The notes under the pieces were generated by a model. It made no database searches. It saw only the letters and a program-made list of their open reading frames with translations, and had not been told where the DNA came from. DNA of 64,000 nucleotides from Hymenobacter volaticus (lineage in GTDB: Bacteria; Bacteroidota; Bacteroidia; Cytophagales; Hymenobacteraceae), in contig NZ_CP095061.1 in assembly GCF_022921055.1 (NCBI RefSeq), positions 3,635,501 through 3,699,500 on the forward strand, given 5' to 3'. Shown piece after piece: positions 53,406 through 61,398 of the stretch. The translations under genes and the position numbers were made by a program. Every line of letters starts with the position of its first letter. Position 1 is the stretch's first letter.

Positions 53406-54527
53406 CTAGAGCAATGCAGGAGGCGCAGGCAACCGCTCAACTGTAGGCCAACCACTACTCTGAAAAGCCACCGTGCGCAGTCCAGGGTGCGGGAAATCAC
53501 TGGTTGGCGGCAACAGCATATCCCGCGCTGACTCGTGGCTCAGGGCCTCCCCTATTGTGCGCACAGCGCCAGCCGGCACCAGCCGTTGCTCTAACTCTTG
53601 TAGCAAGGTGGCACCACTTACTGCAGCTATTTGTTCGCGCAACTTTTGCTCTAGTTCCGTGCGGTGTGCTACGCGGGCGCTGTTGGTAGCAAAGCGTGCG
53701 TCCAGGGCCCATTCTGGCCGGGCCAACACGCTGCACAGATGCTGAAACTGCCGGTCGGCGCCAACAGCCAGCAACAGCCGCACCCCATCCGCTGCTTCGT
53801 ACACGGTGCCGTACGGAACTATACTCGGGTGGCCCGAGCCCATTGGCTGCGGGTCGTGGCTCGTTACGAGGTAGGTGGCAGCTTGATTGGCCAATGAGGC
53901 CAATGCGCTGTTCAACAACGATACTTCCACCAAAGCGCCATTGCCTGTTTTCTCGCGCTGGTAAAGCGCCGTGAGCAATCCTTCTTTAAGCTGATGCGCG
54001 GCCAGCAAGTCTACCAAGGCTACGGGCATTTTGAGCGGTTCTTGCCCGGGTAAGGTGTTCAGATGCATAAAGCCAGTTTCGGCCTGTAGCACCGCATCGT
54101 AACCAGCACGCGACGAAGCGGGCCCATAGCCGGTGATGTGGCCATATATCAGACGCGAATTCAAGGCGGCTAGCGTAGCATAGTCCACGGCAAGTTTCTC
54201 GGCATCGCCGGGCTTGTAACTTACCAGTACGATGTCGGCGCGGGCTGCCAGGCGGTGCACTTCGGCAAGCCCTTCAGCGGTAGTCAAGTCCAGCACGACG
54301 GATTGCTTGCCCCAATTGGCACAGCTGAAATACGCAGAGACAGTGGTGTCTTGGGCTTCGGCGGGGGTGCGCCAAGAGCGAGTAACGTCGCCAGTGGGCG
54401 GTTCCACTTTCAGCACCTCTGCCCCAAGTTCGGCAAAAAATTGCCCCACCTGTGGCCCGGCCAGCACCGAGGCAAGTTCAAGAACGAAGAGACCCTGGAA
54501 GGGTAGCTTAGTATTCACCTCTTGCAC
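53406..54527 (-). CDS. CaiB/BaiF-type (family III) CoA transferase
   Basis: 373 residues. Family III motifs: FQGLFVLELASVLAGPQVGQFFAELGAEVLKVEPP (split about 9-42), GKQSVVLDLTTAEG, RADIVLVSYKPGDAEKL and ARAGYDAVLQAETGFM (the Asp near 144 aligns with the catalytic Asp), then LDARFATNSARVAHRTEL. Moves CoA between carboxylic acids; substrate unknown. The start is GTG 54527 or GTG 54518. It overlaps the small upstream gene by 20 bases, which suggests translational coupling. Confidence 0.88.
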   Translation of the reverse strand: MQEVNTKLPFQGLFVLELASVLAGPQVGQFFAELGAEVLKVEPPTGDVTRSWRTPAEAQDTTVSAYFSCANWGKQSVVLDLTTAEGLAEVHRLAARADIVLVSYKPGDAEKLAVDYATLAALNSRLIYGHITGYGPASSRAGYDAVLQAETGFMHLNTLPGQEPLKMPVALVDLLAAHQLKEGLLTALYQREKTGNGALVEVSLLNSALASLANQAATYLVTSHDPQPMGSGHPSIVPYGTVYEAADGVRLLLAVGADRQFQHLCSVLARPEWALDARFATNSARVAHRTELEQKLREQIAAVSGATLLQELEQRLVPAGAVRTIGEALSHESARDMLLPPTSDFPHPGLRTVAFQSSGWPTVERLPAPPALL

Positions 54528-54738
54528 GTGCGATACCCTTGCTCAGGTGTTTCATTTGCACATCAATTTCTAGAGCGGCCTGAATACATTTTTCCAGAGA
54601 TGCTTTCAAATCATGGCTAGTGTCACCAGCCACTTGCTCGTTGGTATTCCGAAGCTCTACTTTGTAGACGTTGTTGGAAACCTCTTCCACGCCTGTCTTC
54701 CAGCCTGGTGGAATTTCTAGTCCGAAATAATCGTCCAT
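54508..54738 (-). CDS. Small hypothetical protein overlapping the CoA transferase gene
   Basis: 76 residues from ATG 54738 (MDDYFGLEIPPGWKTGVEEV). Soluble, with a helical C-terminal half (HDLKASLEKCIQAALEIDVQMK). No family recognised. Its 3' end overlaps the GTG start of the CoA transferase gene, so the pair is probably translated together. Confidence 0.6.
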   Translation of the reverse strand: MDDYFGLEIPPGWKTGVEEVSNNVYKVELRNTNEQVAGDTSHDLKASLEKCIQAALEIDVQMKHLSKGIARARGEY

Positions 54739-54772
54739 GTCAAGCAAGGTAATTAGTTAGTATCACTTCGGG

Positions 54773-55513
54773 CTACAGACTTTCCACCCTGCCCAACCGT
54801 AAAAACACCGGAAATCGTACTTCCCGCTGCTGCTGGCCCCATAGCTGCGTCAGTTGGTCGGCAATGAGCAGCACCGGGTCCTGGCCGTGCTGCTTTTCGT
54901 ACTTCACCACGCTTGACCAAGTGCGCAGGTAATTCAGAAACCACTCCGCCGACCACTGCCGCTGCACCAGAAACTGCGCGTGCTGTACCGCCTCAAACGG
55001 AAACAAAATGCGAGCATATTCATCGTCGATATGCCATCGGTTTTCGTCCCAATACGGTCGCATGGTTTCGGCGTAGAACCGCCGGATGAGCGGATCCAAG
55101 GTTTCGTGCACTTGCACTAAGCCGTAGCCCCATTCGGCCACCGTAGCGCCGGGTCGTGCTACGCGGCGCACCTCTTGGTTGAAGGCGTCGGCGTCGAACC
55201 AATGCACGGCTTGCCCTACCGTTATCAAATTCATGGAAGCGGCTGCTAAGGGCGTGTGTTCGGCAGGAGACACCTGGTAGGTGATATTGGGGCGAACTGG
55301 AGCCTGAGCCAGCTGAGCGGTGCTGATGTCGGTGGCGTGCACGTGCTGGAAATGCTCGGCCAGCACCACGGCTACTTGCCCGTTGCCCGTAGCACAGTCC
55401 CACGCTTGCCCGCGGTGCGGGGTGTAAGCCAGCAGAAACTCGTACAGCTCCGGCGGATAATCGATGCGGTAACGGGCGTATAGTTCGGCTTGGGCAGAGA
55501 AACGGTCGAGCAT
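54773..55513 (-). CDS. Class I SAM-dependent methyltransferase
   Basis: 246 residues from ATG 55513 (MLDRFSAQAELYARYRIDYP); a GTG at 55549 would add 12. Motif I region GQAWDCATGNGQVAVVLAEHF (about 35-55), HATDISTAQL and the post-motif segment AEHTPLAAASMNLITVGQAVHWFDADAF. This WDCATGNGQ...VHWFD type is the Methyltransf_25/11-like group with unknown small-molecule substrate. Confidence 0.88.
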   Translation of the reverse strand: MLDRFSAQAELYARYRIDYPPELYEFLLAYTPHRGQAWDCATGNGQVAVVLAEHFQHVHATDISTAQLAQAPVRPNITYQVSPAEHTPLAAASMNLITVGQAVHWFDADAFNQEVRRVARPGATVAEWGYGLVQVHETLDPLIRRFYAETMRPYWDENRWHIDDEYARILFPFEAVQHAQFLVQRQWSAEWFLNYLRTWSSVVKYEKQHGQDPVLLIADQLTQLWGQQQREVRFPVFLRLGRVESL

Positions 55514-55675
55514 AGTTTCGTTATTCGTTTCTTGTGGTTCGGGAGGCACTTCGTGAACTAGCGCGTGATGGCTAACGCTGTAAGGTGCATAATTCTGCGT
55601 CGATGCTCTACCTTCCTTGTTGTAGGTTTTGCGTACGCCTTCTGGAAAAACAAAGAATCAATAGCATAAAACGAA

Positions 55676-56692
55676 ATGACGGCACCTATTCAAACTGGTT
55701 TGCTCGCCTACGGTATGTCGGGGCGGATATTTCACGCGCCTTTTCTGGCCGCGTATGCTGGCTTCGAACTGCGGGCCGTGGTGGAGCGCAGCCGCAAGCA
55801 GATGCAAGCCACCTATCCGCACGTTATCAGCTACGACAGCGTACCGGACTTGCTCAACGACCCAGCTATTGAGCTAGTCGTGGTGAATACGCCCAATGAT
55901 TCGCATTTCAGCTTGGCCATGGACGCCTTGCGGGCCGGCAAGCATGTGCTTATTGAAAAGCCGGTAGGCACTTCGGCCGCCGATATTGATGCGCTGTACG
56001 CGCTGGGACGCGAAATGAATCGCCATGTGTTTGGCTACCAGAACCGGCGCTGGGACAGCGACTTTATGGCCGTGCGGCAAGTGGTGGAAAGCGGCCAACT
56101 TGGGCAGTTGATTGAAGTTCACATCCGCTTCGACCGATACAAAGCAGCCATCCATACCAAAGTCTTCAAGGAAGAACCCACCACGCCGGGCGCCGGCCTC
56201 AACTACGACCTAGGGCCGCACATCCTCGACCAGGCTCTCAGCTTGTTTGGCCCTCCTTCGGAGTTTCGCCGGACGTTCGGCAGCTTCCGCCCCAACTCCC
56301 GCGTGACCGACTATTTCCAGGTGCATCTGCTTTACCCGAATGGCCTGAACGTATATCTGACGACTAGCCTGCTGGTAGCCGACCCTGGCCCAGCCTACGT
56401 GCTGCACGGCACCCGTGGTAGCCTACGCAAAGGTCGCACCGATGTGCAAGAAACCCAACTAGACGGTGGCCTTTCGCCACTTGACGATGCCTACGGTGTG
56501 GAACCACTAGAGGCCGTGGGCACGTTAACTACAATGAGTGAAACGGGCGAAAAAACCGTGACGCCCATGGCGCCTCTGCGCGGCGATTATATGGGCTTGT
56601 TCGAGGCCGTGTATCAAGCTATTCGGTTCAACCAGCCTTATCCAATTCGGGAAGAAGATCTGCGGATGCAGTTACAAATCCTCGAATCGTAA
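55676..56692 (+). CDS. Gfo/Idh/MocA family oxidoreductase
   Basis: 338 residues, cytosolic (no export signal). NAD(P) site TGLLAYGMSGRIFHAPFL (about 6-23), family motif AGKHVLIEKPVGTSAADI (EKP about 94-96), then GAGLNYDLGPHILDQALSLFG (about 178-198), with the usual Asp/His of the catalytic region. Typical of the oxidoreductases similar to YdgJ/IolW, scyllo-inositol dehydrogenase-like, though the substrate is not certain. Different subgroup from the exported one at 28666. Confidence 0.9.
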   Translation: MTAPIQTGLLAYGMSGRIFHAPFLAAYAGFELRAVVERSRKQMQATYPHVISYDSVPDLLNDPAIELVVVNTPNDSHFSLAMDALRAGKHVLIEKPVGTSAADIDALYALGREMNRHVFGYQNRRWDSDFMAVRQVVESGQLGQLIEVHIRFDRYKAAIHTKVFKEEPTTPGAGLNYDLGPHILDQALSLFGPPSEFRRTFGSFRPNSRVTDYFQVHLLYPNGLNVYLTTSLLVADPGPAYVLHGTRGSLRKGRTDVQETQLDGGLSPLDDAYGVEPLEAVGTLTTMSETGEKTVTPMAPLRGDYMGLFEAVYQAIRFNQPYPIREEDLRMQLQILES

Positions 56693-56719
56693 GCTGAGCG
56701 CTGCCGCCGCCGTTTCTCC

Positions 56720-56727
56720 TATCTTTG
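56720..56727 (+). promoter_or_regulatory. -7 promoter element of the RNA helicase gene
   Basis: TATCTTTG, full match to the Bacteroidota consensus TAnnTTTG, 73 bases upstream of the helicase start. No TTG at the usual -33 distance is evident. The mRNA would have a leader of about 65-70 bases. Confidence 0.55.
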
Positions 56728-56800
56728 CTACAGTAATACAAGCGGTTCAGCTGACCGGGAAAGCAAGGTCAGCCATTTATTCATCTTAATTCGCTACACC

Positions 56801-58471
56801 TTGACGTTTCACGAGTTCAACCTCCACGACGACCTACTGGCCGGCGTGGACGCCATGAATTATCAGAATGCCACTCCGATTCAGGAGCAGGCCATTCCCA
56901 AGATCATCGAAGGAAAAGACTTGATTGCCTGCGCGCAAACGGGTACCGGCAAAACCGCCGCCTATCTACTGCCGCTGCTCGACAAGATTTCGCATGCCAA
57001 ACACGGCACGACTTCCACGCTTATTCTGGTGCCTACGCGCGAGCTGGCCACCCAAATCGACGAGCAAGTAACGGGCTTTGGCTACTTTGTAGAAGCCAGC
57101 AGCATCGCCATCTACGGCGGTGGCAAGAGCGAGAACTGGGAGCAGCAAAAGCGTGCCCTCACCAGCGGCGCCGACATCATTATTGCTACCCCCGGCCGCC
57201 TGATTGCGCACTTGCAAATGGGTTACGTGAAGTTCGACACCCTGAAGTATCTGGTGCTTGATGAAGCCGACAAGATGATGGACATGGGCTTCTCCGACGA
57301 CATCTTGAACATCGTGCGTCAGCTGCCCAAAAAGCGGCAGACGCTGCTGTTCTCGGCCACCATGCCCAGCAAAATTCGGGACTTCTCCAAGCAGATTCTC
57401 AACGAGCCCGAGGAAATCCGGCTGGCTGTATCCAAGCCTGCTGCTGGCATCGACCAGCAGTTCTACATGGCTTTCGACCGCCAGAAGATTTATTTGCTCG
57501 AACACATCATCAAAACCCAGGATGTGCAGAGCATGGTGCTCTTCACTAGCCAGAAAGCAGCGGTAGCCGGCATTGTACGGGCCATCAGCAAGCTCGGCTA
57601 CGAAGCCCAAGGGATTTCGTCGGACCGCACGCAAGAGGAGCGCGAGCAAATCATGCGTGACTTCAAGAACAAGAAGTTTCCTATCCTCGTGGCGACCGAC
57701 GTACTCAGCCGCGGCATCGACATTGATTCGTTGAGCCACGTGGTGAACTACGACATCCCGCGCGCCGCCGAAGACTACGTGCACCGCATTGGCCGTACGG
57801 CCCGCGCGGCCACCAAAGGCACGGCCATCACCTTCATTGCCGACCAAGACCAGGATCGAGTAGTGAAGATTGAAAAGCTGATCGAGCGTGAAGTAGAGAA
57901 GCAGAGCATCACCGAAGAGTTAGGTTTAGGCCCGGCTCCAGAGTTCGACCCAAAACGATTTGCTGGCTTACATGGCAAAGTTGGCGGCCGGCCCGAACGG
58001 GGTGGCCGCTCCGGCGGTGGCAACCGCGACCGAGGCCCCCGTCCGGAAGGCGACCGTGCCCCCCGTAGCGGCGGCCGCGACGGCAACCGTCCGGCTCGCT
58101 CTGGTGCTCCCGACCCCAAAGATCCCAAGCACCAGGAGCGCATAGCCAAAGCTCAAGCCGCGCTAGCCGCGCTGGATGCGGGTCAGGCACCATCTGTTCC
58201 TTATGAGCGCCCACCCCGTGCGCCGCGGCCAGAAGGTGAAGCCAGAGAAGCCCGGCCGCCGCGTGAGCCCCGTGCGCCTCGCCCACAAGGTGAACTGAAG
58301 GAAGGCGCAGACCAAGCCCAAGAGCCCCGTGCCGAAGGCGCGGAAGGCCAACGCCGGCGCAAGCGGGGCGGGCGTAACCGTGGAGGCCGCGGTCCGCGCC
58401 CGGAAGGCGGACCATCCGGCACGGCTTCCGAAGCCCCAACCGTTGTTCCTGCGACTCCAAGTGCAGAGTAA
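56801..58471 (+). CDS. rhlE: DEAD-box RNA helicase (RhlE-like) with long disordered tail
   Basis: 556 residues, TTG start (reads MTFHEFNLHDDLLAGVDAMN). Q-motif NYQNATPIQEQ (about 20-30), Walker A AQTGTGKT (45-52), PTRELATQ, TPGRL, DEAD (about 154-157), SAT (motif III), ARGID-type SRGIDI and HRIGRTARA. Residues about 390-556 are an Arg/Gly/Pro/Glu-rich tail (RPERGGRSGGGNRDRGPRPEG...), expected to bind RNA. Acts in RNA remodelling and ribosome assembly, often in the cold. The stop codon lies within the first arm of the terminator stem. Confidence 0.93.
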   Translation: MTFHEFNLHDDLLAGVDAMNYQNATPIQEQAIPKIIEGKDLIACAQTGTGKTAAYLLPLLDKISHAKHGTTSTLILVPTRELATQIDEQVTGFGYFVEASSIAIYGGGKSENWEQQKRALTSGADIIIATPGRLIAHLQMGYVKFDTLKYLVLDEADKMMDMGFSDDILNIVRQLPKKRQTLLFSATMPSKIRDFSKQILNEPEEIRLAVSKPAAGIDQQFYMAFDRQKIYLLEHIIKTQDVQSMVLFTSQKAAVAGIVRAISKLGYEAQGISSDRTQEEREQIMRDFKNKKFPILVATDVLSRGIDIDSLSHVVNYDIPRAAEDYVHRIGRTARAATKGTAITFIADQDQDRVVKIEKLIEREVEKQSITEELGLGPAPEFDPKRFAGLHGKVGGRPERGGRSGGGNRDRGPRPEGDRAPRSGGRDGNRPARSGAPDPKDPKHQERIAKAQAALAALDAGQAPSVPYERPPRAPRPEGEAREARPPREPRAPRPQGELKEGADQAQEPRAEGAEGQRRRKRGGRNRGGRGPRPEGGPSGTASEAPTVVPATPSAE

Positions 58472-58524
58472 GGCATAAAAGAAAAAGCTCCCGATTTATT
58501 GGGAGCTTTTTCTTTTATGCCTTA
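58469..58524. terminator. Terminator overlapping the helicase stop codon
   Basis: 24-base perfect stem, TAAGGCATAAAAGAAAAAGC... (58469-58492) with 58501-58524. The leading TAA is the stop codon of the helicase gene. Also suitable for the convergent gene ending at 58535. Confidence 0.9.
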
Positions 58525-58534
58525 CCAGAAACCA

Positions 58535-59125
58535 TCACTTATAGTAAGGACTAGCTTTCTTGTTCTCAGCGGCGCAAATTACTGTTGCCAGCACCCGTTG
58601 GGCACGGGTTTCGGGGCGTTTAGCGCTTGAAATCCACGCTAAAATGTTCTTCTGCGCTGAGGGGCTGAAGCCAGTGAAATACTGCTGAGCAATTTGATTT
58701 GCCTCCAAAGCCTCGGCTAGGTCAGGTGGAACAAGTTGTGCATCGCTGTCGGTTAGGGCGTCCCAGGAGCCGTTTTGCTTGGCGATGTTGATTTTCAGCA
58801 AACCTGCTTCCAGCATGCGCTCTGCTTCTATCAGTTTTACTACCCGTTCCTTGTTTGGCTTCGACCACACGCTACGTGGTTTGCGCGGTGTAAACAGTAG
58901 CATAGACCGCTCATCGTCGAGGCGACGGGCTTGGCCGTCAATCCACCCGTAGCAAAGGGCCTCTTCCACGGCATCATCGTAGCTGACGCGGGGCTTACCA
59001 CTAGCTTTCTTGTAATACACCAGCCAGATTCCCGGCGAGTTGGTGTAGTGCGCGGCTAACCACTGCTGCCATTCCGAGAGAGTTAGCGGATGAAACGTTG
59101 CAAGTTGGTCGAGGACGTTGGCCAT
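58535..59125 (-). CDS. YdeI/OmpD-associated family protein
   Basis: 196 residues. Signature segments: LSEWQQWLAAHYTNSPGIWLVYYKKASGKP (about 17-46), VSYDDAVEEALCYGWIDGQARRLDDERSMLLFTPRKPRSVWSKPN (48-92, split) and INIAKQNGSWDAL. Family members bind to outer-membrane or bacteriocin-protection functions in enterobacteria, but the molecular role is poorly known. Start ATG at 59125. Confidence 0.88.
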   Translation of the reverse strand: MANVLDQLATFHPLTLSEWQQWLAAHYTNSPGIWLVYYKKASGKPRVSYDDAVEEALCYGWIDGQARRLDDERSMLLFTPRKPRSVWSKPNKERVVKLIEAERMLEAGLLKINIAKQNGSWDALTDSDAQLVPPDLAEALEANQIAQQYFTGFSPSAQKNILAWISSAKRPETRAQRVLATVICAAENKKASPYYK

Positions 59126-59302
59126 GGCTAAAGCTATATCACCACAAACATAACTTGCTTAGCAGCAAAAGCATAGTCTCCTCTTCTGAAAACCACTGTA
59201 GTTAAGTGGATGAACGGTGCAGAAAGACACAATGTAGCGTCACTACACCGTTCAAGGCTCTCAGAGAATTATTTTCTCACCTTTCTAAGGCCGGCTCGTT
59301 CG

Positions 59303-60229
59303 CTAGTCTTGCAGAATGGCTGCGGGGCTGTATACGCCTTGCTGTATTAACTCCTTATTGATCCAAGCGGCGGCTTTAGTGCCATTAGCTACGGCTGAGG
59401 CTACTTGTCGCATAAGCGTGGTGTTGTCGCCGGCCGCGAATAAACCAGGCACGTTGGTTTCACCGAATTCGGTGGCCTGAATGAGGCCGTTGTCGGTGAG
59501 AGTACAGTTGAGTTGCGCGGCTAAGTCGCTGTGCTGACGGAACGGGACGCGAGCAAAAATGGCGTGCAGCGCATAAGCAATTCCATCGGTGGTACGCACT
59601 GTGTGCAAGCGGCCGTTGCTATGCTCTAGTTCAACTATTGGCGTTTCCACTAGCTGAACCTTACGAGCCTGAAGGCTAGCTATTTGTTCGGCAGTGAAAT
59701 CGGCAGGGCCGTTGGTAAACAACACTAAGTCGCGGCTCCAGTTATAGATCAGACTTACAAGCTCTGCGGCGGTGTTCCCATTGGCAAGAATACCTAGTTT
59801 GTCGCCGTGCACCTCGTAACCGTGGCAATAGGGGCAGTGCAGCACCGAAATACCCCAACATTCGGCAAAGCCTGTAATAGGTAGCATTTCGTCCTTTAGG
59901 CCGGTAGCGAGCAACAATTTTCGAGTTTGCAGTACCTCTCCTACGGCGGTTGTCACCTCAAATCCGTCCTCCACTGCTGCTGCACCTACCACCGTGGCCG
60001 TTTGCAGCGTCACCGTCGGATAACGTAGCACCTGCTCCCGCGCAATAGCTGCTATGGTAGCCGGCGTTTCTCCGTCGCGGGTCAGAAAGTTGTGAGAGTA
60101 GGGTGTTTGGCGGTTGCAAGGCTGGTTGTTGTCGATCACAAGCACACGGCGCAAAGAGCGCCCTAGTGTCATGGCGGTGCTTAATCCAGCGTGGCTCCCT
60201 CCTACAATGATGACGTCGTATAAATTCAT
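59303..60229 (-). CDS. NAD(P)/FAD-dependent oxidoreductase, thioredoxin-reductase-like
   Basis: 308 residues from ATG 60229 (MNLYDVIIVGGSHAGLS; FAD motif GGSHAG about 10-15). Redox motif CPYCHGYE (about 132-139) and the C-terminal FAD motif NVPGLFAAGDNT. NADPH-motif region GILANGNTAAELVSL is atypical. Sized and arranged like TrxR, but the CPYC and the weak NADPH motif separate it from true TrxB, so it is a TrxR-like flavoprotein of unclear partner. Its promoter carries a duplicated operator-like element. Confidence 0.88.
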   Translation of the reverse strand: MNLYDVIIVGGSHAGLSTAMTLGRSLRRVLVIDNNQPCNRQTPYSHNFLTRDGETPATIAAIAREQVLRYPTVTLQTATVVGAAAVEDGFEVTTAVGEVLQTRKLLLATGLKDEMLPITGFAECWGISVLHCPYCHGYEVHGDKLGILANGNTAAELVSLIYNWSRDLVLFTNGPADFTAEQIASLQARKVQLVETPIVELEHSNGRLHTVRTTDGIAYALHAIFARVPFRQHSDLAAQLNCTLTDNGLIQATEFGETNVPGLFAAGDNTTLMRQVASAVANGTKAAAWINKELIQQGVYSPAAILQD

Positions 60230-60245
60230 AGTACCTGTTTTTAAA

Positions 60246-60297
60246 TGCAACAATGATGCAAATATAATTCATTCAATTATTTCGCAACTATGTTGCA
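60246..60297 (-). promoter_or_regulatory. Promoter with duplicated operator of the TrxR-like gene
   Basis: On the minus strand: TTG (60287-60285), an 18-base spacer, then TATATTTG (60266-60259), a full match to the Bacteroidota promoter. Two near-identical 14-mers GCAACWATGWTGCA (forward strand; 60284-60297 and 60247-60260) overlap the -33 and the -7/downstream region; they differ at two A/T positions only. Their placement fits repression by a dimeric regulator. The regulator is unknown. Confidence 0.72.
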
Positions 60298-60317
60298 AAT
60301 AAAATTAGCGCACAAAA

Positions 60318-60337
60318 AAACCGGCCGGGGCCGGTTT
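60318..60337 (-). terminator. Terminator of menA
   Basis: AAACCGGCC (60318-60326) with GGCCGGTTT (60329-60337), two-base loop, followed on the minus strand by a run of seven T (A7 at 60314-60320 forward). Confidence 0.85.
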
Positions 60338-60357
60338 CTATCTTGCTGCTTAGTGAG

Positions 60358-61296
60358 CTATATGACTTGTCCTATTCCAAATAGCAGGGTGAACACGAGT
60401 GTGCTTAGTGCCATTTGCTTGAGCAGCGGATCGAGTTGCATAGAATCTTGGCGCTGCCACACGGCCCGGGCGTTGAAGAGTAGCAGCGGCGCCGCCAGCA
60501 CAAACAGCCACTGCCACACCGAATGATACGACAGCGCCACGTACACCACTGCGCTTCCAAACCCGAGCAGCAACAGCAGCCAGTGGTAACGGCGGGCATG
60601 GGATGGGCCTAGCCGCACGGGAATCGTGATTTTGCCGGCTAGCTCATCGGAGCGAATGTCCCGGATGTTGTTCACGTTGAGCACAGCCGTAGCGAAGCAG
60701 CCTAGGGCAGCGGCAGGCAAGAGCACACCCAACGGCAGCGTGCGGGTTTGCAAGAAATAGGTGCCACACACGCCCACAATGCCAAAGAATATAAACACTG
60801 ATAAGTCGCCGAGGCCTGCGTAGCCGTAGGGCTTAGAGCCTGCCGTATAGTTCACTGCAGCCCAAATGGCCGTTAGGCCGAGCACGAAAAATGTAACAAA
60901 GATCCAGGCGCCCGCCGTGCCAAGTGCCACCCACAGCAACGTCAAACCACTCAGCAGCGAGAGGCCGCTAAAGAGAGCCATCCCACGCTTCATTTGCTCG
61001 GGTGTAATGGCTCCGCTCTGCACGGCCCGTTGCGGCCCTTCGCGGTGCACACTATCCGCCCCATTTTGCGAGTCGCCGTAGTCATTGGCGAGGTTGCTCA
61101 GGATTTGGAGCAGAATAGTGGTGAGGGCCGCCAATCCCACTACTTCGCCCCGGAACTGACCGTGCGACGCCGCCAGGAAACCACCCGTGAGAATACTAGC
61201 TAATGCCAAAGGCAGTGTACGCGGCCGAAAAGCTGAAATCCAAGCCTTAGCAGGACTGATTGAGGCGACAGGGGAAGAGGGGTTGGAGGAAGTCAT
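60358..61296 (-). CDS. menA: MenA, 1,4-dihydroxy-2-naphthoate polyprenyltransferase
   Basis: 312 residues from ATG 61296; the frame is open to 61362 but only across a hairpin. UbiA-family with about nine membrane helices and the Asp-rich motif NLANDYGDSQNGADS (about 76-90; Mg and prenyl diphosphate binding) and the second Asp region NVNNIRDIRSDELAGK (about 214-229). AFRPRTLPLALASILTGG at the N-terminus is typical of MenA. Attaches the isoprenoid chain to DHNA at the membrane. Far from menD-menB in this window. Confidence 0.95.
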   Translation of the reverse strand: MTSSNPSSPVASISPAKAWISAFRPRTLPLALASILTGGFLAASHGQFRGEVVGLAALTTILLQILSNLANDYGDSQNGADSVHREGPQRAVQSGAITPEQMKRGMALFSGLSLLSGLTLLWVALGTAGAWIFVTFFVLGLTAIWAAVNYTAGSKPYGYAGLGDLSVFIFFGIVGVCGTYFLQTRTLPLGVLLPAAALGCFATAVLNVNNIRDIRSDELAGKITIPVRLGPSHARRYHWLLLLLGFGSAVVYVALSYHSVWQWLFVLAAPLLLFNARAVWQRQDSMQLDPLLKQMALSTLVFTLLFGIGQVI

Positions 61297-61310
61297 AACG
61301 ATATAAAAAG

Positions 61311-61374
61311 CGTCATCCTCACGCGTGGTCTTTGATAGGACATCTGCCAGATCAAAAGCCACGCTTGAGGATGC
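61311..61374 (-). terminator. Terminator between gpx and menA
   Basis: ATCAAAAGCCACGCTTGAGG... (61351-61374) pairs with 61311-61336 with a few mismatches. On the minus strand it is followed by GCTTTTTATAT. It lies between gpx and menA, so the two are probably separate transcripts. Confidence 0.75.
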
Positions 61375-61398
61375 AAAGGTACTGCGTAAAGCGGCGGT

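Noticed and set aside
56966..57847. 293-codon open frame on the minus strand opposite the RNA helicase
   Set aside because: Lies entirely antisense to a strongly conserved helicase, has no family motif and reflects GC-rich codon structure.
59205..59260. Terminator hairpin GAACGGTG/CACCGTTC downstream of the TrxR-like gene
   Set aside because: Stem of only eight bases with a large loop and no T-tract; not convincing.
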